In this document: in pieces, positions 33,605 through 42,472 of the stretch
How the letters are laid out: each line of letters starts with the position of its first letter
How positions within the stretch are numbered: position 1 is the first letter of the stretch
Assembly: GCA_017983695.1 (NCBI GenBank)
Contig: JAGOAX010000012.1
Coordinates: 62,001 to 126,000, forward strand
DNA length: 64,000 bases
Source: Ferruginibacter sp.
GTDB lineage: Bacteria; Bacteroidota; Bacteroidia; Chitinophagales; Chitinophagaceae
Direction of reading: 5' to 3'
Translations under genes and position numbers: made by a program
Notes under the pieces: model-generated
The model's database searches: none
Told to the model about the DNA's origin: nothing
The model's input: the letters and a program-made list of their open reading frames with translations, nothing else

Positions 33605-33878
33605 TTTTAATATTCTTTATAAGTATAGGTAAAATTACAATCAAACAACTTTAAATCAATATTTTATAATAAAAAAAATGGTAGTATTTATATTAAATAA
33701 TAATTTAAAATATATAAATTATTTATTAACATACTATTTGAAATAACAAATTTAATTTCTATTTTTATGATGTAAACAATATTTTAATTAAATATTTAAC
33801 GTTTAAATGATTTTTTTAATTAAATATATTTATTTATAATACGATTGTTTGCTGTAATTACTTTTAAAATTACAGCAA
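33605..33878 (+). promoter_or_regulatory. nirB leader: AT-rich control region ending in a perfect inverted repeat at the start codon
   Basis: The divergent gap is very AT-rich and contains a 13-nt direct repeat TTTAATTAAATAT at 33783-33795 and 33815-33827. At its end TTGCTGTAATT (33849-33859) and AATTACAGCAA (33868-33878) form a perfect 11-bp inverted repeat with an 8-nt loop; the last A is the first base of the nirB ATG. It could be an operator or an mRNA hairpin masking the start. Confidence 0.6.
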
Positions 33879-36202
33879 TGAATATACTAATAATTGGCAA
33901 TGGAATGGTAGGCTATAAGTTTTGTGAAAAACTTATAGCAAAATCTTCTCCTTCTAATTTTAACATCACTGTTTTTGGTGAAGAGGTTCGTCCGGCTTAT
34001 GACAGGGTACACCTCAGCGAATACTTCGCAGGCAAGTCGGCAGACGACCTTACTATGGCACCAGCCAGTTGGTATGCCGAAAACAATATAACACTTCATC
34101 TTGGCGATCCCATTGCACAAATTAACAGAACTGCTAAAACGGTTGACTCTCACAAAGGCCTTACTATTCCATACGACGTGTTAATAATGGCTACCGGATC
34201 AGCCGCTTTTGTCCCTCCCATTCCCGGGGTGGAAAAAGATGGTGTATTTATATATAGAACTATTGAAGACCTGGAAATGATGACGGCTTATGCTAAAAAA
34301 GCAAAAAAGGGAGCTGTTATTGGTGGTGGTCTTTTGGGACTTGAAGCTGCTAAGGCAATGATTGACCTTGGTGTAACTGATACATCTGTAATTGAATTTG
34401 CCCCAAGGCTTATGCCACGCCAAATTGACGAAGTGGGCAGCAATATTTTAAAATCTAAATTAGAAACCATTGGTTTAAAAATTTTAACCAATACCAACAC
34501 TTCAGAAATTTTAGGTGGAGACTGTATTACAGGAATGCAGTTTGCAAACGATACTAAAATTGATGTGGACATGCTGGTGATTTCTGCTGGTATAAAACCC
34601 AGAGATGAGTTGGCAAAATTAAGTGGCTTGCAGGTTGGGCAAAGAGGTGGCATTGTTGTAAATGAAAAACTGCAAACCAGCGATGAAAATATTTATGCAA
34701 TAGGCGAATGTGCGTTGTTCGAAGGTATGATCTATGGATTGGTTGCACCCGGTTACGAAATGGCAGATGTGGTAGCTACTAATTTAACAGGAGGAGATAA
34801 ATATTTTACACCGTATGATATGAGCACCAAGTTAAAATTAATTGGTGTTGATGTGGCTAGTTTTGGCGATCCGTTTATAAGTGGAGATGGAATAAAATCA
34901 ATTGCAATTAATGACGCTAACAAAGGCATTTACAAACGCATTAATATAAGCGCCGATGGTAAAACATTACTGGGTGGTATTTTAGTAGGCGACGCAGAGC
35001 AATACAATATGTTGTTGCAAACAGTGAAAAACAAAGTAGTACTCCCTCCTAACCCTGAAGATGTGATACTTGGCAGCAGGGGTGGCGAAGAAGTTGCTGG
35101 CGCAGGTGTTACAGGCTTACCGGATGAAGCATTAATATGCAGTTGCGAAGGAGTAACCAAAGGAATGATATGCAGTAGTGTTACAGAAAGTGGCTGCGAA
35201 ACTGTTGATGCCATAAAAAAATGTACTAAAGCCGGTACTGGTTGCGGAGGTTGTGTACCACTGATAAAAGACCTGGTAACTGGCACCATGAAAGCTCAGG
35301 GGAAAATTGTACATAATGTATTGTGTGAGCATTTCAATTACAGCAGGCAGGAATTATTTGACCTCGTTAAAATAAACAAATTAAAAACCTACGATGAAGT
35401 ATTGAATATGTTTGGTAAAGGTGATGGTTGCGAATTATGCAAACCACCGGTAGCTTCCATACTTGCCAGTTTATGGAATGAAATTATTTTAAAGAAAGGA
35501 AATGATACTGCACAGGATAGTAACGACCGTTTTTTAGCCAACATACAAAAAGGTGGTACGTATTCTGTTGTACCACGTATTCCCGGTGGAGAAATTACGC
35601 CGGATAAATTAATTGTGATTGGACAGGTCGCAAAAAAATATAACCTCTATACAAAAATTACCGGTGGGCAGCGTATTGATTTATTTGGTGCACACTTAAG
35701 CGACTTACCCAACATCTGGGAAGAACTGATTGATGCCGGTTTTGAAAGCGGTCATGCTTACGGAAAAAGTTTACGTACTGTAAAAAGCTGCGTGGGAAGT
35801 ATCTGGTGCCGTTTTGGGCTACATGACAGCGTTAGTTTTGCCATTAAAGTAGAAGAAAGATACCGTGGCCTACGGTCTCCGCATAAATTAAAAGGCGGCG
35901 TTAGTGGTTGCATAAGAGAATGTGCCGAGGCACAGAGCAAAGATTTTGGCATCATCGCTACAGAAAAAGGCTGGAACCTTTATGTATGCGGCAATGGCGG
36001 CAGCAAACCACAACATGCATTATTATTAGCCAGCGATATTGATGAGGAAACCTGTATAAAATACCTCGACCGCTTTTTAATGTTCTATGTAAAAACTGCA
36101 GACCCTCTTACACGTACTGCAACATGGCTAAATAAAATGGAAGGCGGTATAGCTTATTTAAAAACAGTAGTGATTGGTGACGCCTTAGGAATGAATGCAT
36201 AA
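33878..36202 (+). CDS. nirB: Assimilatory nitrite reductase large subunit (truncated by an in-frame stop)
   Basis: From the ATG at 33878 the 774-residue protein has an FAD/NAD(P)H-binding region (ILIIGNGMVGYKFCEKL; GAVIGGGLLGLEAAKAM), a BFD-type [2Fe-2S] site (C421, C423 in CSCEG and the pair in GTGCGGC) and a sirohaem/[4Fe-4S] domain with C638, C644, C678 and C682 (VKSCVGSIWC, SGCIRECAEA). It reduces nitrite to ammonium with NAD(P)H. The frame ends in TAA at 36200-36202 after GDALGMNA, but continues in frame with the typical NirB tail, so the last part is cut off. nirD follows. Confidence 0.93.
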   Translation: MNILIIGNGMVGYKFCEKLIAKSSPSNFNITVFGEEVRPAYDRVHLSEYFAGKSADDLTMAPASWYAENNITLHLGDPIAQINRTAKTVDSHKGLTIPYDVLIMATGSAAFVPPIPGVEKDGVFIYRTIEDLEMMTAYAKKAKKGAVIGGGLLGLEAAKAMIDLGVTDTSVIEFAPRLMPRQIDEVGSNILKSKLETIGLKILTNTNTSEILGGDCITGMQFANDTKIDVDMLVISAGIKPRDELAKLSGLQVGQRGGIVVNEKLQTSDENIYAIGECALFEGMIYGLVAPGYEMADVVATNLTGGDKYFTPYDMSTKLKLIGVDVASFGDPFISGDGIKSIAINDANKGIYKRINISADGKTLLGGILVGDAEQYNMLLQTVKNKVVLPPNPEDVILGSRGGEEVAGAGVTGLPDEALICSCEGVTKGMICSSVTESGCETVDAIKKCTKAGTGCGGCVPLIKDLVTGTMKAQGKIVHNVLCEHFNYSRQELFDLVKINKLKTYDEVLNMFGKGDGCELCKPPVASILASLWNEIILKKGNDTAQDSNDRFLANIQKGGTYSVVPRIPGGEITPDKLIVIGQVAKKYNLYTKITGGQRIDLFGAHLSDLPNIWEELIDAGFESGHAYGKSLRTVKSCVGSIWCRFGLHDSVSFAIKVEERYRGLRSPHKLKGGVSGCIRECAEAQSKDFGIIATEKGWNLYVCGNGGSKPQHALLLASDIDEETCIKYLDRFLMFYVKTADPLTRTATWLNKMEGGIAYLKTVVIGDALGMNA

Positions 36203-36379
36203 TGGGAAGCAGATATGGAAAATCATGTAAACACGTATGAATGCGAATGGAAAGCAGCGATTGAAACGCCGGAACTACGTAAGCGCTTTAATCACTTTGT
36301 AAATGCCCCTGAAGAAAAGGATCCTACTTCAAAGTTTGAACCCATGAGGGAAATGATAAAAGCAAAAGACTGGAAATAA
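36203..36379 (+). pseudogene. nirB: Separated C-terminal tail of NirB, in frame after a TAA
   Basis: Directly after the TAA the same frame reads on with WEADMENHVNTYECEWKAAI, ETPELRKRFNHFVNA and ends at 36379. This is the characteristic end of NirB (an ExEMxxxVxTYxCEWK-xxxxPE-xxxRFxHFVN block). An ATG at 36215 could start a 54-residue peptide. So either one sense codon became TAA (or is a sequencing error), or the tail is made as a separate piece or by readthrough. The catalytic cysteines all lie before the stop. Confidence 0.8.
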
Positions 36380-36390
36380 ATAGTTAACTG

Positions 36391-36460
36391 GTTTAGAAGT
36401 TTAGAGTTTAGCCTACACCAAACTAAACTTCCTAAACCCTAAACATCTAAACTTCTAAAC
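36391..36460. repeat. Inverted repeat between nirB and nirD
   Basis: GTTTAGAAGTTTAG (36391-36404) and CTAAACTTCTAAAC (36447-36460) are perfect 14-bp inverted arms; the loop is also rich in TTTAG/CTAAA. It lies 11 nt before the nirD ATG and could be an attenuating hairpin or a repeat insertion. Confidence 0.75.
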
Positions 36461-36471
36461 GAATAAAAAAA

Positions 36472-36828
36472 ATGACAGCAGAAACAATATCTACAACCTG
36501 GTTTTTAGCATGCAACGTAGCTGACGTACCGCTTAACGGAGGTGTATGTGTAAAATATAATGAGCAGCAAATTGCCTTATTTCATTTCAGCAGAAGAAAT
36601 GAATGGTATGCCACGCAAAATGAATGCCCACATCGCATGCAAATGGCTTTAAGCAGGGGAATGATAGGAACACAAGGTGAGGAACCTAAAGTTGCCTGCC
36701 CGTTTCATAAAAAAACATTCTCGTTAAAAACAGGTGAATGTTTAAGTGGTGATGAATGCGCCATAAAAACTTATACTGTAAAGGTTGAAGATGGAAAAGT
36801 ATTTATCAAGGTAAATGATGACTTATAA
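36472..36828 (+). CDS. nirD: Nitrite reductase small subunit, Rieske type
   Basis: The 118-residue protein has a Rieske [2Fe-2S] site: C52 and H54 in ECPHRMQ, and C76 and H79 in ACPFHKK, within the NirD pattern GGVCVKYNEQQIALFHFSRR and KVACPFHKKTFSLKTGECL. It pairs with NirB in NADH-dependent nitrite reduction in the cytoplasm. It follows the nirB tail and precedes a small beta-barrel protein gene after a 104-nt gap, which has an ACCCCG/CGGGGT pair near 36854-36888 that could form a weak hairpin. Confidence 0.95.
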   Translation: MTAETISTTWFLACNVADVPLNGGVCVKYNEQQIALFHFSRRNEWYATQNECPHRMQMALSRGMIGTQGEEPKVACPFHKKTFSLKTGECLSGDECAIKTYTVKVEDGKVFIKVNDDL

Positions 36829-36932
36829 AATAGTTACTAACTATAAAAAAGAAACCCCGACAATCGATTGGAAGCTCGGCGCCGGGGTAATTCGATCTCA
36901 AATTGCAAACAATTTAAAACCAAAACAAAATT

Positions 36933-37334
36933 ATGCTTAAAACAAGTAAAAAAATCATCTGCTGCTTTTTATTGCTCAGCAGCATAAACAGTGTACATGC
37001 ACAGGCAAACAAAGCATCAGTAACTGTATGGGATGGGATGGCAATAGCTGGATATGTAAACGATGGCGGCTTTGTAAACTTTGGTGGCCCTACGGTAAAA
37101 CTTATTAAAAAACCCTGGGTTTTTGGCTTTGGCATTTTACCTACTATGCGTATTAAAGAAGATAAGGTAGCTGCTGGAGCAAAAAAGAATTCTATTGTAA
37201 CGCCTACTGCAGGTTTTGGCTTTACGTTTGTTTACAAACATTTTGTAACTCAGGTTCCTTTTTATTACAATACTAAAACTACTACAGCAGATGGTAAATG
37301 GAATGTGGGATTAGGAATTGGATACAAATTTTAA
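36933..37334 (+). CDS. Small secreted beta-barrel-like protein of the nitrate locus
   Basis: The 133-residue protein starts with a signal peptide (KKIICCFLLLSSINSVHAQ). The mature part alternates aromatic and small residues (WVFGFGILPTMRI, PTAGFGFTFVYKHFVTQVPFYY, KWNVGLGIGYKF) and ends in F, as outer-membrane beta-barrels do. It may be an outer-membrane channel or surface protein for nitrate/nitrite, but its size is small. I do not recognise the family. It precedes narK by 43 nt and fits the operon. Confidence 0.7.
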   Translation: MLKTSKKIICCFLLLSSINSVHAQANKASVTVWDGMAIAGYVNDGGFVNFGGPTVKLIKKPWVFGFGILPTMRIKEDKVAAGAKKNSIVTPTAGFGFTFVYKHFVTQVPFYYNTKTTTADGKWNVGLGIGYKF

Positions 37335-37377
37335 TTAACAATTGCTTGCTATCATTTATCATCTAAAAATTAAAACT

Positions 37378-38679
37378 ATGTCATCAATAATAAATAATCA
37401 ACCGCTCACCAAACTCAATATTTTTTCTGGTAAAGGTATCCAGATGAAAACCTTTCATATTACCTGGCTAACATTTTTTGTTTGCTTTTTTGGTTGGTTT
37501 GGTTTAGCACCTTTAATGCCTACCATTAAAGAAGATCTTCATTTAGATAAAGGACAGATAGGCAATATCATTATCGCTTCAGTATCGGCAACTATTATTG
37601 CACGGTTATTAATTGGCAGATTGTGCGATACCTGGGGTCCACGTAAAACCTACATCTTACTATTGCTGGTTGGTGCTATACCGGTAATGTGTGTGGGCCT
37701 TGCGAAAGATTACACTTCTTTTTTATTGTTCCGTTTAGCTATTAGTGTTATTGGCGCATCGTTTGTTATTACGCAATTTCATACATCGCAAATGTTTGCG
37801 GCCAATATAAAAGGTACAGCCAATGCAGTTGCAGGCGGATGGGGTAATTTGGGTGGCGGTGTAACCAATATGGTGATGCCATTAATCTTTGCAGCTATTG
37901 TTGGCTTTGGCTATACCAGCCATGATGCATGGCGATATGCCATGATATTACCCGGCGTAATGATGCTGGTAATGGCATTTTTTTATTACCGATTTACAAA
38001 AGATACACCGGCTGGTAATTATGATGAGATCAATAAATTAAGAGCTGTAAAAGGAAAAACTGATTACAGCGTTTTAAAAGACTGGAGAATATGGGCATTG
38101 TCTTTGGCGTATGCCGTTTGCTTTGGTATGGAAATTACATTTGACAATGTTGCTGCATTGCACTTTGTACAGGAATATAAACTCAGCCAAAGCTCTGCAG
38201 GTTTTTGGGCTGGCATGTTTGGTTTTATGAACATTTTTGCCCGTGCACTGGGCGGCATATTTGCAGACAAAGTGGGTAAAAAATTCGGTATGAAAGGAAA
38301 AGGAATTTTACTGGCAACAGTTTTATTACTGGAGGGGTTAGGCTTACTGCTATTTGCTCAATCTGGCTCATTTGGGATGGCTATTTTCTCTATGATATCA
38401 TTTGCTTTATTTTTAAAAATGGCTAATGGTGCTACATATGCTATTACTCCTTTTATCAACGAAAAAAATGGGGGCTTGGTTGCAGGCATTGTAGGTGCAG
38501 GTGGTAATTTAGGTGGTATGATGTTTGGCTTTTTATTTAAAAGCAAAAACATTACTTACTTAGATGCATTTAGTTATATCGGTTACATTGCTATTGCAGT
38601 TTCTGTAATTGTGTTAATTACAAGATTTACAAAATCGGCAGAGGTTGCAGCAATTCAACCTAATGCAGCTTTAGCATAA
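37378..38679 (+). CDS. NarK/NasA-type nitrate/nitrite MFS transporter
   Basis: From the ATG at 37378 the 433-residue protein has twelve hydrophobic segments of the major facilitator type. LTFFVCFFGWFGLAPLMPTI, RLLIGRLCDTWGPRKTY and the glycine-rich signatures GNLGGGVTNMVMP and GAGGNLGGMMFGFLF are those of NarK nitrate/nitrite transporters. It would import nitrate across the inner membrane for the reductase downstream. A TTG-initiated extension to 37342 is unlikely. A 124-nt gap with the 27-nt repeat follows. Confidence 0.92.
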   Translation: MSSIINNQPLTKLNIFSGKGIQMKTFHITWLTFFVCFFGWFGLAPLMPTIKEDLHLDKGQIGNIIIASVSATIIARLLIGRLCDTWGPRKTYILLLLVGAIPVMCVGLAKDYTSFLLFRLAISVIGASFVITQFHTSQMFAANIKGTANAVAGGWGNLGGGVTNMVMPLIFAAIVGFGYTSHDAWRYAMILPGVMMLVMAFFYYRFTKDTPAGNYDEINKLRAVKGKTDYSVLKDWRIWALSLAYAVCFGMEITFDNVAALHFVQEYKLSQSSAGFWAGMFGFMNIFARALGGIFADKVGKKFGMKGKGILLATVLLLEGLGLLLFAQSGSFGMAIFSMISFALFLKMANGATYAITPFINEKNGGLVAGIVGAGGNLGGMMFGFLFKSKNITYLDAFSYIGYIAIAVSVIVLITRFTKSAEVAAIQPNAALA

Positions 38680-38737
38680 ACATCTTTCTTTATTATGCTT
38701 TTAATAAAACATAATTAAAGATGAATAGGGAACTACT

Positions 38738-38764
38738 GTACAAGAGTGCGACGCCACTGAAGTT
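38738..38764. repeat. 27-nt dispersed repeat, copy 2 (inverted relative to copy 1)
   Basis: GTACAAGAGTGCGACGCCAC begins this copy of the element at 8354-8380. The bases after it (GAAGTTC...GAACTTC) can pair with each other, giving a small hairpin just upstream of the nitrate reductase gene. Confidence 0.8.
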
Positions 38765-38803
38765 CAATCAAGGAACTTCAGCCGGATACAAAAAAGAAAA
38801 AAA

Positions 38804-41800
38804 TTGAAAGCGAAAAAAAATATATCATCATTGAATACAACAGCAGGCAACACCAGCACCTGTTGTTATTGTGGTGTGGGCTGTGGTATTGTGGTTAATA
38901 AAGATAAACTGGGCAGGGTAAATGTTGAAGGCGATAAAAATCACCCGGTTAATAAAGGGATGCTGTGCAGTAAGGGAATGAATTTGCACTATACCGTAAA
39001 TGACCAAACTGACCGGTTATTATACCCCGAAATGCGCTATGCAAAAAACCAGCCACGGCAAAGGGTTTCGTGGGATGTTGCTTTGGAACGAACAGCAGCT
39101 GTTTTTAAAACGCTCATTAATAAATACGGACCAGACAGTGTAGCATTTTATGCAAGTGGACAATGTTTAACAGAAGAATATTATGTAGTTAATAAATTGA
39201 TCAAAGGATTTATTGGCAGCAATAACATTGATACCAACAGCCGCTTGTGTATGAGCAGTGCGGTAGTAGGTTATAAAATGAGTTTGGGAGAAGATAGTGT
39301 GCCCGTGAGTTATGATGACCTGGAATTATGTGATGTAATTTTTGTTGCCGGTGCAAACCCTGCATGGTGCCACCCTATTTTATGGCGCAGGGTGGAAGCT
39401 GCAAGAGAAAAAAATCCGGACTTAAAAATAATTGTAAGCGACCCACGCAAAACACAAACCTGTTCTTTAGCAAATGTGCATTTACAATTAAATCCCGGAA
39501 CAGATATTACATTACATCATGCCATAGGAAGATGTTTGATTGAAGAAGGAAAAATTGATTTTGATTTTATTAGTGATAACACCAATGGCTTTGTAAAATA
39601 TAAAGAGACCGTTTTTGAAAAAACTATTGAAGAGGCGGCTACAATTTGTGGTGTTACCGAAAACGATATTCGCTTGGCAGCTTTGTATATTGGTAATGCC
39701 AAAGGTTTTATTACCATGTGGACGATGGGATTGAACCAGAGCGTGGTAGGTGTAAACAAAAATTTATCCCTCATAAATTTAAACCTTATAACCGGTCATA
39801 TCGGTAAGCCGGGCTCAGGGCCATTCTCTTTAACCGGACAACCCAATGCTATGGGTGGCAGAGAAGTTGGCGGCCTCAGCAATTTATTGCCTGCTCACCG
39901 TGACCTGTTAAATGAACAGGACAGGAATGATGTAGAAAAATTCTGGCAAATTCCCTTAGGTACTATTCAACCCAAACTAGGATTAACGGCTACCGAAATG
40001 TTTGAAGCACTCAACGACGGTAAGTTAAAAGCCATCTGGATACTATGTACAAATCCTTTGATCAGTTTGCCTGATGTACGCATTGCAGAGCAGGGATTAA
40101 AAAAAGCAAAGTTTGTTGTGGTGCAGGATGTAAGTAACAAACCCGAAACATTACAATATGCCGATGTGGTATTACCGGCCGCAGCATGGACAGAGAAGGA
40201 AGGCACCATGACCAATGCAGGAAGATATATTTCGCATTTAAGTAAAATTGTAGATGCCCCCGGCGAAGCATTGCCTGATGCAGAGATCATTTGCAACTTT
40301 GCAAAAAAAATGGGCTACACTGGTTTTGATTTTAAAGACTCATCGGAAATATATGCCGAGCATGCTGCATTAACAAAAGATACCAATATTGATATCAGCG
40401 GATTGAGTTATGATATACTAAAAGAAAAAAGAGCCGTGCAATGGCCGTATAAAGTTGAAGGTTTAAAGTTGAAAGTTGAAAGTGAAAAACAATATTATGG
40501 TACAGCAAGATTGTTTACTGATCATAAATTTTTTACGCCAGATAAAAAAGCCAACATCCATTCTTTCAGCGATAAAAATAATTCCGAAGCATTAACACCG
40601 GAACATCCATTGATACTAACCACCGGACGCATTCGTGACCAATGGCATACGATGAGCAAAACCGGCAAGGTGAACAAACTGAATCAGCATATCAAAGAAA
40701 GTTTTTTAGAAATTCATCCTGCCGATGCTGCTAAACGGCATATTAAAGAAGAAGATTTGGTGGAAGTATTTAATGGCAGAGGTAATGTAAGAGTAAAAGC
40801 AAAACTTACTACCGACATAAAACAAGGTGTTTGTTTTTTACCGATGCACTGGGGCAAAATTTTAAATAATGACCTGGTTAGAGCAAATAATATTACCAAT
40901 AACCTTGTTGACCCTAAAAGTAAAGAGCCCGATTTTAAATTCAGTGCTGTTGAAGTGGCGCTGTATAAAAAAGCAAAACAAAAAATTATTGTAATTGGTG
41001 CAGGTGCAGGCGCCTGTGGTTTTGTAAGAAGTTACCGTGCCATTAATACAACAGATGAGATAGAAATTTTCAGTAAAGAAAATTTTCCTTTTTATAACCG
41101 GGTGTTATTACCGGATTATATCAGCGGTACATTGCCCTGGACCAATTTAATTAAGATGACCGATGCTGAGGAAGATGAATTTAAAATTAAGCTGCATCGT
41201 GGTGTAAGCATTGCAAAAATTGACAAAGAAAATAAAACAGTAACAGACAGTAATAATATTACACACCGGTATGATGTATTACTGATGGCCACAGGAAGCA
41301 GGGCTGCCATGCTACGGGATATCCCTCCAATGAACGGCATCTTTACCATGCGTAGCCGCAAGGATGCCGATGATTTTAAAAATCATGTAGACGCTGCAAA
41401 AGGTAAAGTGATAATTGTTGGCGGTGGTTTACTGGGTATTGAGCTGGCAGCATCTTTAAGAGAAGTGAATGTGGATGTAGTGGTGATACAACGTATATCA
41501 AGGTTGATGGACAGGCAGCTTGATCCATTGGGCAGCCAGTTATTACATGAAGAACTTACAGACAAAGGCGTAGATATTTATTACAACGATGAGATCGAAC
41601 GTTTTTTAGGTGACAAAACTGTTAGCGGCATAAGGTTAAAAAGTGGTTTGATCATTAACTGCCAGGCCATAGTAATTGCCATTGGTACGGTACCCAATAT
41701 TGAAATTGCCAAAGAAGCCAATATCAATTGCAAACGTGGTGTACTGGTAGATGAATATTTGCAAACCAGCGATAAAAATATTTTTGCCATTGGCGAAATT

Positions 41801-42388
41801 GCTGAGTTCAAAGGATTTTTATATGGCATTACTGCCGCAGCAGAACAGCAGGCAGAAATTGTTGCCCGTTATTTGAACGGTGATATTTCTAAATATTACA
41901 ACGGCAGCCTGCTCATGAATATTTTAAAAATGCACGGCACCGACTTGTGTTCATTAGGCGAAGTGGAATGCCCCAACGATCCGGCTTATGAAGAAGTGGT
42001 ATTTATTGATAAAGCCAAACGCTATTACAAAAAATGTATCATCCATAACGACAGGTTAATCGGTGCTATTTTAATTGGCGATAAATCAGAATTTTTGGAA
42101 TACCGCAACCTGATTGAAAATAAAATGGAGCTGAGTGAAAAACGTATGCAGTTGTTACGCAGTGGTAAAGCTATAGAACCGGTTATTGGAAAACTGATTT
42201 GCAGTTGCAATAATGTAGGTGAAGGAAATTTGATTAACAAAATTAATGAAGGTTGTAAAGATCATTTACAACTGTGCCAGCTTACAGGTGCAGGCATGGG
42301 TTGTGGCAGTTGCCGCCCCGAAGTAAAAGCTATTTTGGATAGCTGTGTAAATGTTATTAAAAAAGAAGATGAGGTTTTAGTAACTTAG
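38804..42388 (+). CDS. Assimilatory nitrate reductase fused to an FAD/BFD electron-transfer module
   Basis: The 1194-residue protein starts at a TTG (a stop at 38726 precedes and no ATG lies between). Residues 1-725 are a molybdopterin bis-MGD oxidoreductase with the N-terminal [4Fe-4S] motif C20-x2-C23-x3-C27...C55, then the catalytic domain (TNSRLCMSSAVVGYKMSLGE) and dinucleotide-binding end (LILTTGRIRDQWHTMSKTGK). From about residue 725 an NAD(P)H/FAD oxidoreductase follows (IIVIGAGAGACGFVRSYRAI; VIIVGGGLLGIELAASLREV), ending in a BFD-like [2Fe-2S] (LICSCNN, GMGCGSC). So nitrate reduction and electron delivery are one chain. It belongs with narK, nirBD and narM-like neighbours. Confidence 0.93.
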   Translation: MKAKKNISSLNTTAGNTSTCCYCGVGCGIVVNKDKLGRVNVEGDKNHPVNKGMLCSKGMNLHYTVNDQTDRLLYPEMRYAKNQPRQRVSWDVALERTAAVFKTLINKYGPDSVAFYASGQCLTEEYYVVNKLIKGFIGSNNIDTNSRLCMSSAVVGYKMSLGEDSVPVSYDDLELCDVIFVAGANPAWCHPILWRRVEAAREKNPDLKIIVSDPRKTQTCSLANVHLQLNPGTDITLHHAIGRCLIEEGKIDFDFISDNTNGFVKYKETVFEKTIEEAATICGVTENDIRLAALYIGNAKGFITMWTMGLNQSVVGVNKNLSLINLNLITGHIGKPGSGPFSLTGQPNAMGGREVGGLSNLLPAHRDLLNEQDRNDVEKFWQIPLGTIQPKLGLTATEMFEALNDGKLKAIWILCTNPLISLPDVRIAEQGLKKAKFVVVQDVSNKPETLQYADVVLPAAAWTEKEGTMTNAGRYISHLSKIVDAPGEALPDAEIICNFAKKMGYTGFDFKDSSEIYAEHAALTKDTNIDISGLSYDILKEKRAVQWPYKVEGLKLKVESEKQYYGTARLFTDHKFFTPDKKANIHSFSDKNNSEALTPEHPLILTTGRIRDQWHTMSKTGKVNKLNQHIKESFLEIHPADAAKRHIKEEDLVEVFNGRGNVRVKAKLTTDIKQGVCFLPMHWGKILNNDLVRANNITNNLVDPKSKEPDFKFSAVEVALYKKAKQKIIVIGAGAGACGFVRSYRAINTTDEIEIFSKENFPFYNRVLLPDYISGTLPWTNLIKMTDAEEDEFKIKLHRGVSIAKIDKENKTVTDSNNITHRYDVLLMATGSRAAMLRDIPPMNGIFTMRSRKDADDFKNHVDAAKGKVIIVGGGLLGIELAASLREVNVDVVVIQRISRLMDRQLDPLGSQLLHEELTDKGVDIYYNDEIERFLGDKTVSGIRLKSGLIINCQAIVIAIGTVPNIEIAKEANINCKRGVLVDEYLQTSDKNIFAIGEIAEFKGFLYGITAAAEQQAEIVARYLNGDISKYYNGSLLMNILKMHGTDLCSLGEVECPNDPAYEEVVFIDKAKRYYKKCIIHNDRLIGAILIGDKSEFLEYRNLIENKMELSEKRMQLLRSGKAIEPVIGKLICSCNNVGEGNLINKINEGCKDHLQLCQLTGAGMGCGSCRPEVKAILDSCVNVIKKEDEVLVT

Positions 42389-42472
42389 AAAAAATATTTT
42401 GAACCCGGCGACATTGCTACTATGATGCTTCATTGGCGACGCTCCGTTCAACTACATTAATTCTATTGAACA

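Noticed and set aside
36200..36202. Recoding of the nirB stop as selenocysteine or pyrrolysine
   Set aside because: The codon is TAA, which is not used for either; no recoding element is visible.
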